A stretch of DNA of 64,000 nt from Owenia fusiformis (taxonomy: Eukaryota > Annelida > Polychaeta > Sabellida > Oweniidae). Under the pieces are notes generated by a model. That model made no database searches. It was not told the origin of the DNA and was given only the letters and a program-made list of their open reading frames with translations. The translations under genes and the position numbers were made by a program. The DNA is taken from the NCBI GenBank assembly GCA_903813345.2, contig CAIIXF020000001.1:30867915-30931914 (forward strand). Direction: 5' to 3'. Below, one piece after another: positions 14,701 to 46,690 of the stretch (the stretch's first letter is position 1; each line of letters starts with the position of its first letter).

Positions 14701-16753
14701 GAAGCAGAGGGAAACGAAAAAAAGGGAAAGGCAAGAAAAGGAAAGAAAAGGTCAAAATGCCTGAAGTAGAGCCTGCAACATTTGGTGAACTTGATGAAGC
14801 ACAGAATACTGATGAACATACCATACCAATGCCACATGATCATCCAAATTTTGGTAAACACGAAACTGAAGCCATTGATTCCAAAATTGATAAAAAGGAT
14901 TTTGATATATTTAAAGCTGGTGTGTTTACAGGGGATCCATTCACAGAGGAAATGCTTCCCGAAGTACACACTGATAAATTTGATAGAGATATGGTATCCA
15001 CTGAGGCTGATCTCAATGAGGATACCACTGAGGAAGATGGTGTGACAGTAGAAACAGGAGATCTGCTTCCTACTGCATTTCCAGAATATATTGTGACACA
15101 AGACAATCCCAAAAATGTTAAAATTCCTATTCATAACTTCGAAACAATTGAAAACAAAGACTTTTTGGACTTTAACACCCCAACAGAAGTGGATGAGAAA
15201 AAGAAGAAGACAAAGAAGAAAGGAAAGGGGAAAAAGAAGATGAAAACAAAAGAATCAAAAAGTATATTATCTCAGAATGATATGAAAGATAAAATTCAAA
15301 ATGAGCAAGAAATAAATGTAAGTTTACAAGTAGTTATCCTATGTGCAAGCTCTTCACTATTTTGATATGATCCAATTATGGCATATAAGAAACAACAAAT
15401 ATTAGAAGCAAACTAGTATTAACTATAAGAATCATTAGATACATTGATACAAAGCATGATTTAATTCTCATGTGTAGGCTATCATATTGAAAACATCTTA
15501 AGAGATTCTAACATACCCAAACTTATATTATATAGCAATGTTATAGCAATGTGATTGTGTGTGTGTTTTCAGGCTCCCCAAAGTTGTAATGAGGCCACTA
15601 AGGGACTGTTACATTTTGACTTTACGACTCAGCGTTTGTTCCGCTGTAGTGGTGTAAGCTGGTTGCCTTGGCATGCTAGCCATATAGACCAACCACAGGC
15701 CTCTGATAGCAGGGTTATACAATGTGAACAGGGTAAGAAATGATTATTTTGATTAGAAACCGCCACAATACATGTATGTAAGGAACAATTTAAGGTAGAG
15801 AGACTAAAGAAAAAAGTTGACACAATGACTTTTTTGGCTTACAACATTCAATTCCATGACTTTTTCTTGAATATTTAACTGTTTTGAACTTATTTTGTAA
15901 AGGATTTCGCATCCCTCCTTTTACACTCTATTTTTTGCTGCCACTGAATAACTGCCTAATTTACATTATTCAGAGCTAGTACAGTATTCATTGCTTTTTA
16001 TCCATTAGGGTGGAGTGTATACAATAGTGTGTGCTACAGAGTATTTTCAATCAAGAAGGAGTGGAATGAAGCAGAGAAGATCTGCCAGGTGGAACATGGC
16101 GGCCATCTTGCTTCTGTCACATCAGAAAAACATCTTCATTGGTTGGCAAAACTAGCCAACAAAAACATGTTTTGGATAGGTTCGTAATGAAATAGCAGTG
16201 TGAAGGTTTTGACTGATATTGAATATAAGAAATGTGTATCTTGATCTTAGCTCTTTTACAAGTTGGCCTACAAGATGACATCGGTAAATCAATCCAACAA
16301 TTTTCTCATTAAGGCTGCCTTAAATACTGGTTATTTACATTAAAAAATTAAATGAAAGATACATTGTCCTGCGAATATCATATGTGTTTTACATGGAGAT
16401 AAATATTTACTTTACCATATTATGAAGCAACAATTCAACACAATCCCCTAAAGATCATATTCACATAGTAAATTATTGTGAGTAGCAAAATTATGCAATT
16501 ATAAACAACAATGGTCTAGTATGGATACATTGATTCATGTTTGAATACTATTCCAGGTCTGAATGATAAGCGTGAGTTGAAGCAATGGGAATATACCAGT
16601 GAAAACGAAGTGACTTATATGAATTGGAGAAGAGGCTTCCCCAGAAACAAACAAGTGTTCCATAAAAACTGTGTTCTGGTTTTGTCTTCACAAAAGTGGG
16701 TCAATAGACCATGTGTAAAGAGTAAAGCTCCATATATATGTTCCAAAAAGTAA
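528..16753 (+). CDS. FREM1-like: FREM1-like extracellular matrix protein (5' end outside window)
   Basis: Nine exons (528-2743, 7958-10576, 11613-11815, 12121-12270, 13606-13721, 14454-15317, 15573-15732, 16009-16179, 16557-16753) join without a frame break into 2,231 residues plus TAA. Window residues 1-183 are the FRAS/FREM N-terminal region, ~184-1610 hold twelve CSPG repeats (each ~115 residues with an FTQ-x-D/E-like strand, a YxHxGxE-like strand and an IxPxND end), ~1612-1730 a Calx-beta domain, 1769-2056 a charged linker, and ~2111-2231 a C-type lectin domain. Twelve CSPG repeats plus one Calx-beta plus a lectin domain is the FREM1 layout; FREM2 and FRAS1 have five Calx-beta domains and a membrane anchor. 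FREM1 is a secreted basement-membrane component of the Fraser complex. The signal peptide and roughly the first 100 residues must lie left of position 1. The ATG at 528 is internal because it directly follows a splice acceptor. Confidence 0.93.
3931..5980. repeat. 0.6-kb tandem-unit element bounded by inverted ends
   Basis: About three tandem units of ~600-606 bp lie in the FREM1-like intron; the landmark GTGGYGGCCATTTT recurs at ~4144, 4743 and 5349. Each unit contains duplicated CTTGTCATCAAAATTCCAG and GGCGGCCATTTTGAATTTTT sub-blocks. The block starts with TATCGCACTTTGAAAAAGTG at 3931 and ends with the near-inverse CTTCAAAGTGCGATA at ~5979, so it looks like one inserted element. A GC-rich GGGCGTGC run sits at 3977-4015. 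The rest of this intron (2744-3930, 5981-7957) shows only AT-rich unique sequence. Confidence 0.75.
7958..10576 (+). CDS. FREM1-like: FREM1-like exon B: CSPG repeats 5 (end) to 12
   Basis: Acceptor CTTTTAG ends at 7957 and donor GTAAGT starts at 10577. The 2,619-nt exon begins with the last base of a codon and ends with two. It encodes the YFHDGSE strand of repeat 5 and repeats 6-12, starting near window residues 778, 900, 1020, 1136, 1272, 1383 and 1502. The FTQ-x-D motif is clear in repeats 9 to 12. Confidence 0.93.
10909..11427. mobile_element. MITE-like element with GGGGGTCAT termini
   Basis: A 519-bp insert in the FREM1-like intron. The left end GGGGGTCATTAACAGAACTT is mirrored by AAGTTCTGTTTATGACCCCC at the right end, and the inverted similarity continues into CGAATT/TTACGAA-rich sequence. 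A second internal copy of TTAACAGAACTTTCG sits near 10985. It has no coding capacity. Confidence 0.75.
11613..11815 (+). CDS. FREM1-like: FREM1-like exon C: first half of Calx-beta domain
   Basis: Acceptor TGTTTTAG ends at 11612 and donor GTAATT starts at 11816. With the preceding AA the first codon is Lys, giving NQKFTLEWSSIQF, the usual transition from the last CSPG repeat into Calx-beta. GRDFEPSRTIQIQFDPG is the typical middle of a Calx-beta fold. Confidence 0.9.
12121..12270 (+). CDS. FREM1-like: FREM1-like exon D: second half of Calx-beta domain
   Basis: Acceptor TGTTTACAG ends at 12120 and donor GTATGA starts at 12271. It encodes the Calx-beta C-terminal strands, including VTIIEDDLDEESEKFKV and a P-x-x-A-x-LG turn. 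Phase matches both neighbours (one base carried over each side). Confidence 0.9.
12311..12560. repeat. degenerate palindromic short repeats
   Basis: In the intron after exon D, variants of TAGTACTAAATGAGTGCTCAT and ATGAGTGCTCATGAGCAC recur several times in both orientations. They are short, self-complementary and uneven in spacing. No coding potential. Confidence 0.5.
12614..12654 (+). promoter_or_regulatory. promoter-like CCAAT and TATA boxes inside FREM1-like intron
   Basis: CCAAT at 12614-12618 is followed, after a 27-bp gap, by TATAAAAGG at 12646-12654 in sense orientation, within a locally GC-richer patch. This is the layout of a core promoter. It lies upstream of the exons for the charged linker and lectin domain. 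No transcript evidence is available. Confidence 0.35.
13606..13721 (+). CDS. FREM1-like: FREM1-like exon E: post-Calx-beta linker
   Basis: Acceptor ATCATAG ends at 13605 and donor GTGAGT starts at 13722. It encodes ECPEYIGMISKDHPHLPMQF and the following linker, ending in phase 0. No domain recognised. Confidence 0.85.
14171..14194 (+). CDS. FREM1-like: candidate 24-nt microexon of FREM1-like gene
   Basis: A consensus acceptor (pyrimidine-rich tract ending TTTTCTGTAG at 14170) and a consensus donor (GTATGT from 14195) enclose 24 nt. The stretch reads MTIKYELV in phase 0 with no stop. Both flanking exons (ending 13721, starting 14454) are also phase 0, so it could be included or skipped without a frameshift. 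Small chance matches occur, so this is a candidate only. Confidence 0.4.
14454..15317 (+). CDS. FREM1-like: FREM1-like exon F: Lys-rich and acidic linker
   Basis: Acceptor ACTTTCCAG ends at 14453 and donor GTAAGT starts at 15318; 864 nt, phase 0 on both sides. The 288 residues have low complexity: GKGKK-type basic clusters near window residues 1832-1868 and 2017-2034 flank an acidic Asp/Glu/Thr-rich middle. No folded domain is visible. The ATG at its 5' edge is not a start, since it abuts an acceptor. Confidence 0.85.
15573..15732 (+). CDS. FREM1-like: FREM1-like exon G: Cys-containing module before lectin domain
   Basis: Acceptor TGTTTTCAG ends at 15572 and donor GTAAGA starts at 15733. It encodes about 53 residues with three Cys (APQSCNEA, LFRCSG, VIQCEQ) leading into the lectin domain. 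Confidence 0.88.
16009..16179 (+). CDS. FREM1-like: FREM1-like exon H: C-type lectin domain, first half
   Basis: Acceptor TCCATTAG ends at 16008 and donor GTTCGT starts at 16180. It encodes WSVYNSVCYRVF, WNEAEKICQ, GGHLASV and FWIG, the standard first half of a C-type lectin fold including the first conserved Cys. Confidence 0.9.
16557..16753 (+). CDS. FREM1-like: FREM1-like exon I: C-type lectin domain, second half, and stop
   Basis: Acceptor CTATTCCAG ends at 16556; TAA is at 16751-16753. It encodes LND, NWRRGFP, NCVLVLSSQKW and PYICSK. Where sugar-binding lectins have EPN or QPD and WND, this one reads GFPR and KWVN, so calcium-dependent sugar binding looks lost while the structural Cys are kept. 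Confidence 0.9.
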
Positions 16754-17381
16754 TTGTATATAGATGTATTATGTCCCCACACTTGCCACCAAGCTTCTAT
16801 TTATTGAGTTTTTGTACATTTCAAAAGATGTCATGTTAGTCAAATGCATCTCTTGTAAATTCTTGAAACTGGATTATAGTTTTTGGTTGGCACAGTTTTG
16901 TAATGTTTTTTAATGTTTTCTCAAATCTTTTACATAATCTCTCAGCATAATTTAGTTTTGAAACATTTTGATTTGATGAATATTTACCTGAAAGCAATGA
17001 AGACAACAATTTAATTGATCTGTATGTACAGGTATATGCATTGCTTTATGTTTGTAGCACCTTTCATTCTGCATTTTATCTTGTGCCTCAATAATCTGAA
17101 TATCCAAAAGCAAAAAGGAAATTGATGCTACTTTTTATATTGACTTGTATGACATCTTTTGAATTCCTATACATGTATGTAAGCAATGTTTATATTGCAA
17201 CTGTAAATACTTTAGAGGATGGAATTTCACAAAATGGTGGAAATACCAAACAGTATGTATATATAGAGTTGACTAAAATATTGTTAAAACTTTAATAGAT
17301 GATATTGATCGTCATTACTTTGTGTCGCAGCATAAATCAATATATGGTTATGTAGAATATATACAAGTGAAACAAAACAAA

Positions 17382-17387
17382 AATAAA
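17382..17387 (+). terminator. candidate poly(A) signal of FREM1-like gene
   Basis: AATAAA lies 0.63 kb after the stop codon. A second AATAAA at 18530-18535 would give a longer 3' UTR. Choice between them cannot be made from sequence alone. Confidence 0.35.
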
Positions 17388-18933
17388 TTGGTATCGAACT
17401 AGTGAAATATTGTTGGAATCTTTTTTTTGAAGAAATTGAGTTTGAAATCTTGACTACTGGTAATTAGTTATTGTGAATCATTTGTTATGCTTTTACAGTG
17501 GCCCAGATTATTTTTGATTTACAATATACTAAACTAAATATACAAGACACACATTTAAGAATACCTTTTTTATTCAGCATCTTAAATAAGTTTAGATTAT
17601 TATTGAATTAAGATGAAAGCATATTTGTGTTAAAAGTGAGATGAAGCGTATTTAAGGTGAAGATTAAGAAAAGGGCCAGAAAAGAATGTTCTTGTGTATG
17701 GTCATCAAAGAAATGGTAGTATTTGTTATTTTTAAGAAATAACAAAAAAATTTTGCAAGTTGTTAGAATACTTTGAAGGGTGTTAGACAGATTAATATAT
17801 CAGAAATGGAAGCATTATATCATTTTGTTTTTATGCCTTTAAATAAGTATTTTAATTTTTTACCAATATTGTATGTTTTAACAGGGACAAGACCTCACTA
17901 CTTATTTCTGGCAAATTGGCCCATCAGCCAGGTGGCCAGAAAGACTATTTCATGGCCTATATTAATGTGCAGATACTATGTGCAGTGCAAGATAAAATTG
18001 ATATATATTGTCTGATATGTTTTGTTTCACATAGTTCAATATCTGTAAGGTAGTCTCTGTTATATATATTATTGTTGTAAACAGGTACATGTATTTACTG
18101 GTACCAACTATATTGCGCTAAACAATCTTTATAATAACAGAAGTATATACGAGTATTGTAGAAATGCTATACAGTGAGGCATATTTATGTTTTGAAGTAA
18201 GTGATATGCTCAAATGTACATTTCTGCATTATTTAGACTTTACACATACCTATAGTCCTGTACATTAGAGATTTCCTCGTTTCATTAAATTCTAAAGCAA
18301 AGTAAATGGACACTAGAATTCAATATTTGAGAATTGATATATCCATTATATTCTGATAATGATGTACTGAGAAAAAACCTTTTTCAGTCTGGACAGAACC
18401 TGAAATTTAAATTACTCAAATTCCTTATTGAGAATAGTTCCAACAGGTTGTGTGTAAGACTGTTACAAGGCACTGGTATCTGACTATGTGTTTGATTGCA
18501 TATTTATGAGATGTATATCTTAATGTGAGAATAAACATGTAAATTGTAAACAATTTGAGATGTGATATATATTTTTGATGTTGATATCTTTATCCAAAAG
18601 TTTAAACATATAGGCTTCATCCAGTAATCAATATTAGCACAAACCTAGAAGTATTTATTCAGCTGATATTTTCGACTGACAAAACAAATAAACAGTTTTT
18701 ATTTCACAACTTTATGAATAATCTACTTTTTATTTACAACTATGTATAGTATAATAATATCATGATCTATAAATACATGTCTATAACTTTACAACATCTG
18801 ATGTAAAAGATAAATTGATGAACAATGTGTTAAATGCAAGTATGTATAGATAAATATCAATGAAATATAATATAATAATAACTAGATTGGTAAATTGAAC
18901 AAAGTTCAATTTAAGACTCCAGATTGATTTACT

Positions 18934-19139
18934 TGAGTAAAGAGTTGAGTAAGTAACTGAGTAGGAAGCTGAGTAAGTAGATAATTAAGTAATTGAGTAA
19001 GTAGCTGAGTAGGTAGCTGAGTAAGCAGCTGAGCAGGTAGCTGAGTAAGTAGCTGAGTAGGTAGCTGAGTAAGTAGCTGAGTAGGTAGCTGAGTAGGTAG
19101 CTAAGTAGGTAGCCGAGTAGGTAAGTAGGTAGGTAAGTA
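18934..19139. repeat. 12-bp minisatellite
   Basis: About 17 imperfect copies of GTAGCTGAGTAG/A, degenerating into GTAGGTAAGTAG at the right end. It abuts the next satellite block directly. Confidence 0.85.
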
Positions 19140-20930
19140 GGAATTTTTGACCGGAAGTCGGATTGAAATTTGGTTTGCAGATTTAAATTCCTGATAAAAT
19201 TCTACCCTTAATTCATAACTCATAAGTTAAATTATGAGAACTTTTTATTTTGACCTACTTTACGAACACCATATCTCAAAAGTGGGTCAAAATACTTTCT
19301 GATGGCAAAAGGCTCTCACTATAAGCACACTCTTTGCTACCTGTATACAAAATGTTGAAGCAAATCCTAAAAGTGTAGTGCCAGAAACGAAAAAATAAGG
19401 AAAAACTATGAATTTGACCTAGATTTTGACCTAGGCATTTTGGTGTCCAAATATTGAAACTAGGTAGCTTTTGAGGTCCCCTTCTTTTATCGGAATTCAT
19501 TATCTTAAGTCAGGATACCATCAGATCGATTTTCCGAAATTTCAAAACGCCATAACTTCCGAACCGGGAGTCGGATCGAAATTTGATTTAATGATTCGGA
19601 TTCCTGACAAAATTCTACCCCTAATTCATAACTCATACGTTAAATTTGGCGAATTTTTATTTTGACCTACTTTTCGGACACGCCATAACTTTGGAACCGG
19701 AAGTCGGATCGAAATTTGGTTTGCAGATTCGGATTCCCGAGAAAATTCTACTCTTAATTCATAACTCATATGTTAAATTTGGAGAATTTTTTATTTTGAC
19801 CTACTTTTCGGACACCATATCTCAAAAGTGGGTCAAAATACTCTCTGACGGCAAAAGGCTAACACTATTAGCACACTCTTTGCTACCTGTATACAAAATT
19901 TTGAAGCAAATCCTAAAAGTGTAGTGCAAGAATCGCAAAAATAAGGAAAAACTATGAATTTGACCTAGATTTTGACCTAGGCATTTTGGTGTCCAAATAT
20001 TGAAACTAGGTAGCTTTTGAGGTCCCCTTCTTTTAGAGGAATTCATTATCTTAAGCTGTACTCAATCTATATCTCGTATTTTACACTTCAAAAAAATCTT
20101 TTTTCCTTGACTTTCTATCAGGATAACATCAGATCGTTTTTTCTCGAAATTTCAAAACGCCATAACTTTCAAACAAGAAGTCGGATTGAAATTTGGTTTG
20201 CAGATTCGGATTCCTGACAAAATTCTACCCCTAATTCATATCTCATACGTTAAATTTGGCGAATTTTTATTTTGACCTACTTTTTGGACACGCCATAACT
20301 TCGGAACCGGAAGTCGGGTCGAAATTTGGTTTGCAGATTCGGATTTCTAGGAAAATTCTACTCTTAATTCATAACTCAAACATTAAATTTGGAGAACTTT
20401 TTATTTTGACCTATATTTCGGACACCACATCTCAAAAGTGGGTCAAAATACTTTCTGACGGCAAAAGGCTAACGCTATTAGCACACTCTTGGCTACATGT
20501 ATACACAATTTCGAAGAATATAATTAAAGTGTAGTGTCAGAATCGAAAAAATAAGGAAAACCTATGAATTTGACCTAGATTTTGACCTAGGCATTTTGGT
20601 GTCCAAATTTTGAAGCTAGATGGCTTTTGAGGTCCCCTTCTTATAAAGGCTTTGATTATGTGAAGCTGAACTCAGTCTATATTCCGTATTTTTCACTTCA
20701 AAAAAATCTTTTTTCCCATTGACTTAACATGGGCACCAAATTTAGCGATTTTTGAGTTTTCAAAACGCCATAACTTCCGAACCGGAAATCGGATCGAAAT
20801 TTGGTTTGCATATTCAGATTCCTGAGAAAATTCTACACTTATTTCATAGCTCATATGTTAAATTTGGCTAACTTTTTAGTTTGACCTACTTTCCGGACGC
20901 CATATCTCAAAATCGGTAAGAGTAATCAAA
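19140..20930. repeat. ~608-bp higher-order tandem repeat
   Basis: Roughly three units with ~608-bp spacing. The GACCTAGATTTTGACCTAGG block recurs at ~19417, 19961 and 20569 (the first interval is shortened to 544). Within each unit AAGTCGGATCGAAATTTGG occurs twice 133 bp apart (19569/19702, 20178/20311). Small ORFs in it repeat between units and are by-products of the repeat. Confidence 0.85.
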
Positions 20931-21218
20931 AAACGGATGGCATATCCTCGATTTGTTTTTTTCTAAGCTACACAATGAGATGTACATCCAGGTGTTTCGA
21001 TAAATAATGGCGAAGATAATTGACAGAATGTTAAAAATGTAAGATTTGACCTAGTTCTTAACCTTTGACCTAGATAAAAAGTTGACCTAATTTCCCAGAA
21101 ACTAGGTCGATGGGCTATGTTAGCCATGTAAGTAGGTTAAACTAAGCTCTTCTAGTTGCTGAGAAAACGTGTACGGAAAGAAAGAAAGAATAATAATAAG
21201 AAAACTGGCAAAAGCAAT

Positions 21219-21244
21219 AGACTCCAGATTTTCATCTGGAGTCT
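21219..21244. repeat. perfect short hairpin at right edge of satellite block
   Basis: AGACTCCAGAT, a TTTC loop, then ATCTGGAGTCT. A matching AGACTCCAGAT occurs at ~18915, left of the minisatellite, so the whole 18.9-21.2 kb block may be one composite element framed by this motif. Confidence 0.55.
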
Positions 21245-21255
21245 AATAATACAGG

Positions 21256-21460
21256 CAATATATTTGGACCCTACAAATCATTTAAATAATATATACATTC
21301 AAAGCATTTTAGCTTCCAATTTTTATTCTAGGTATATTTGGGGGAGGGACATGTGTGAGAGCAATACAGTTTATCTGGACCTTACAAATCATTTAAATTA
21401 TATATACATTCAAAGCTTCCGATTTTTATTCTAGGTATATTGGGGTGGGGGGGGGGGGGT
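21256..21460. repeat. two-copy tandem duplication ending in a poly-G run
   Basis: GGACCYTACAAATCATTTAAAT followed by TATATACATTCAAAGC and TTTTTATTCTAGGTATATT occurs twice, 111 bp apart. The second copy ends in a run of 14 G at 21446-21459. Confidence 0.7.
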
Positions 21461-22412
21461 GTTGGATATGTGTTTATGATACAGTGAGTGGAGACTATCC
21501 ATTTTCTTCAAATATTTTGCCTAATTGTAATTTGGTCTAAGTATTGCATTGCTTTCATTACAAGTACCAACCTATCATTTTTCTATGGTAAAATTAATAA
21601 CTTCTGTAAAACGAAATCTCCCAAACCATTGATAGCATGAAAATACTGCTTTTCTGACCATAAAATGAGATTTGAAGAAAGTTACTGTAACAGACAAATA
21701 AAAACAAAAAATGACATTTCTAAATATATTCCTGAGAATGTAGTTTTAAAAAGATATCTGAAATCTACTGCAAAATATATACTTGAAAAAGTATAATTTT
21801 TGTAAAGAAAATACATCAAAAATTTCAACAGAGGTTGGCAAGTATGGCTTAACAAATGGATAGCAACAAAACAGAAGATGAAGACAACATTTCAAATATG
21901 GAATTTTGTAACTGACATGTCATATTAGACTTATTCAAACAGTAAATTTCCTCATTCGCCACACGACATTTTTGTGTGTATGATAAATATCTGCAACTGA
22001 GTATTTGAAAATGAGTATTTAGGTAACACATTTGATACCTGATGAATGACATAGTCTAATAATTATATTATTAAGTACACTTCTATAACCCATACATGAC
22101 TTGTATGCAAGCTATATGGTAAACCTCATATACACATTAGGCATATCTCCACTTACAAGTACTGTACATTTACAAACCATATAAGGCAAGCTTCATGTAC
22201 ATATTGCACATCTCTTATGTATCCACTCATAAACATCTCTCAAGGCAATATGACACATACATGTACTAATAAGAAGTAATTTTACATAAAAAGTTTTATT
22301 TAACTTAATGGTGATAGCTGATATAAGCATTCCAGTGTGTAAAGCTGCTTGGTCAATGATTCTGATAAAATTTATTCTTGACTTCAATTCTGAGCAAAAT
22401 TGGTAAATTTTC

Positions 22413-22596
22413 TATACTGTAAAACCTGTTTTAGGGAACACCTCTTTCTAGCGAACACCTGTCTCTAGTGGACACCCTTCCTCTGCACATACTCTACTGA
22501 CTTCTGTATAAATTACCCTCTGTAGTGAACACCTACCAACACTGAACATTTTTTCTCAGCAAAAAATGTTCAATATACAGAGGTTTTACTGTATAT
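22413..22596. mobile_element. MITE with TA-flanked ACTGTAAAACCT ends
   Basis: The left end TATACTGTAAAACCTGT and right end AGGTTTTACTGTATA are inverted repeats, with AACACCT-type motifs inside. Size (~184 bp), TA flanks and end sequence fit a Tc1/mariner/pogo-type MITE. A relative lies at 31661-31826. Confidence 0.65.
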
Positions 22597-23023
22597 CCAA
22601 ATTGTCTCTTGTATGGTCTGCAAGAAATATGACACACTGCTTGTAGATAATTCTGTATTCACTCTTTTTCTAATAAACATGTACTCAGACACACTTTTAC
22701 AACCAATATATCACACATCTAGGGTGTATGGCAAATCACTCACATAGGCAAGTTACATGTATATATGGCACTTTTGTCAGACCTGCACTGTACCTGTTGG
22801 GTACATGATTCAAATTTATTTTTTGATGCAATATTTTCAATGCATCCTCTATAATTCTTGAGAACCGGGTTTTAATAAGGTTAAATGCTTTAGTAATAAA
22901 TGCATTCAGTAGGGTTGTCAGTACAACCCTAGTCAGGTGAAAACCTATTTGACCAGTTTCCATTCAGACTACTTCCTTTCTCATCAAGGATATTCAGTCT
23001 CAAATCATATATGATAAATGAGG

Positions 23024-23929
23024 TACAGGGTGGTAAAAAAAAACGGCAACCCTAGTTTTTCCTAATATCTGTCATTCTAAGAAATAACTCCCTGATATTT
23101 TACACATTTGTACATCATTCAATTTCCTACCAACCTACCATATTTCATGACCATCGGACTGATAATCACAATATTACTGCATTTTAAGCAACATGCCCCA
23201 TAAGGCCACTTTCGTGCTGTCTGAGCTGGTCTGTTATTCAAACGAACTCCATTTCCAATTTGATGCACTGGTAAACTCTAACAATTATGTATTTTTGGGG
23301 AGCCAAGCACTTGATGAAGTAGTGGAGATGCACCTTCACACAGACAGATGCACAGTTTAGTGTGTTCTCAGAGTGTGATTCCCATTGACCTCTTGGGGAC
23401 TTTAGGTGAACCCAGGGAAGTTGAAAGGCAGCAGCAGTGGTCCAACAAGACAGAACCATACCCCAAACACCCAATGATGCACAATAATGGCTTTGGGACC
23501 ACTTCAATGACCACATTATCAGCAGTACAACAGACAATGAATGGGCACCCCATAGCCCAGATATGGCCCCATTTAATCTTTATTAGTGGGGATACCCCAA
23601 AGATAGAGTGTAGACTACACAAGAAAGACATTTGACCTCAAAATAAAGATCACATGTGTCGTTCAGGCTATACTTGCTGAGGAATGCAGTTATGTCATTG
23701 ACAGGTTTGGAAAATGTGTGCAGGTTTACCTACAGCACGATATTAGAAAACTGAGGCACCTTGTTTAAAGTGCTGTAACATTGGGACTATCAGTCCAATG
23801 TTCATGAAATTACACAGTCTAGTATGAAATTGAATGATGTACATGTGTGGCAAATATCAGGGCAAGATTTCTAAAAATGACAAAGATATGAGGAAAAATT
23901 AGGGTTGCCATTTTTTTGACCACCCTGTA
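23024..23929 (+). mobile_element. decayed Tc1/mariner-type transposon, CAGGGTGGT family
   Basis: A 906-bp element beginning TACAGGGTGGT and ending ACCACCCTGTA. The terminal inverted repeats extend well over 100 bp (for example ATCATTCAATTTCCTACCAA near the left end against the inverse near 23830). TA flanks fit the superfamily's target site. A broken transposase lies inside; a shorter relative is at 34516-35089. Confidence 0.8.
23437..23770 (+). pseudogene. transposase remnant (DDE, Tc1/mariner type)
   Basis: One frame reads VQQDRTIPQTP, then EWAPHSPDMAPFNLY, then WGYPKDRV, interrupted by several stops. These match the ordered transposase motifs QQDGA-PH, SPDL-P and WGYLKD-VY. A degraded C-terminal region (LAEEC-type) follows. 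The gene is clearly dead. Confidence 0.75.
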
Positions 23930-24391
23930 CAATGTTTATTTTCAACCAAATTACCAGTTTAGAAGAAAAGGACTTTTAGAATTGTGTCTCTGTTTAATTC
24001 AACAGATGAACAACAACAAAATTCTCATCATGATTTCAATTGTCTTTGTACAAAATCCTCCCAGGAGTAGTTCCATCTAATATATTTTTAAATTCTCAAT
24101 GACATACATCATTATCTGATTATGGGTTTTGTTTTTATCAGAGACTTCTAGACTTCTATCACTGAATCAGCTCTGCAAAATGGTAAAAATTAAAAAAAAA
24201 ATAGAAACATCCAGTTTGTCCAGTCGATTCAATATGGCTATCCAAATGTGATCATTTGTTACCATTTCCAAGTAAAGATACAAACACAATTAAAAGGATT
24301 AACCATATATACAAAATAAAGATTATTCAATAATCGCTGTATCTTTTGAGAGTATCTGCCACTGTTGATCAATATTGACAAATTTTGGTAG

Positions 24392-24397
24392 TTTATT
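24392..24397 (-). terminator. candidate poly(A) signal of ADAMTS gene
   Basis: TTTATT on the + strand gives AATAAA on the gene's strand, about 0.5 kb beyond the stop. Other AT-rich variants are nearby, so this is tentative. Confidence 0.3.
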
Positions 24398-24913
24398 CAT
24401 TTGATGACATATTCTGAATTAAATAAGCAACAATTATTGATCCTATGTTTGTTCACTAATCCATTTCCATGCAAAGTCCCAAATCAGAAGAACAAACTGT
24501 CGTCTCAAGTCACAATTTTCTTGTTTTGCAACTTTCCTCAGGTGAGAAATGTCCCAAGGGAAGAGCATGTGAAAAGCATTTCAGTAAGGCCACTTCATTA
24601 CCAAATATTTGTTTCACTATCTCATGGGGAGATATAAACAACAGCATTATCCTCAATATCTGAGTTACTATCATCCTCAATAGGCATCAACAAACCCAAT
24701 ATTTAATGCATGGAAATGGAGTGGGTAGATGTACTTCCTTTATCCCCTATATCCAATACCAAAGGAACTGTGTGAATGAGTTTTGAATTTGAACAACTGA
24801 ATTCATAGCATGAACATATTCAAAATGTTAACACCTCTAAGTAAGGGAATCATATTAGGAGTCTCATTCCTGGCCACGGTTCTGATAACTCTGTAACAGT
24901 TAGAGATTGTGAG

Positions 24914-46690
<21,777 letters not shown>

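Larger units (their letters stand above)
16754..24913. other. intergenic region between convergent FREM1-like and ADAMTS genes
   Basis: The 8.2 kb holds both 3' UTRs and the repeats and transposons listed separately. No further exon was seen. Short ORFs here (such as 17773-18015 and 22193-22387) lack splice context and known motifs. Confidence 0.7.

Noticed and set aside
14592-15134. 180-codon minus-strand frame
   Set aside because: It is antisense to the Lys-rich exon; A/G-rich coding sequence leaves the opposite strand free of stops by composition.
18934-19139. CRISPR-like array
   Set aside because: The units are contiguous 12-bp minisatellite copies without spacers, in an intron-bearing animal genome.
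19471-20534. Set of similar 60-90-codon frames around 19.5-20.5 kb
   Set aside because: They recur with the 608-bp satellite unit and reflect the repeat, not a gene family.
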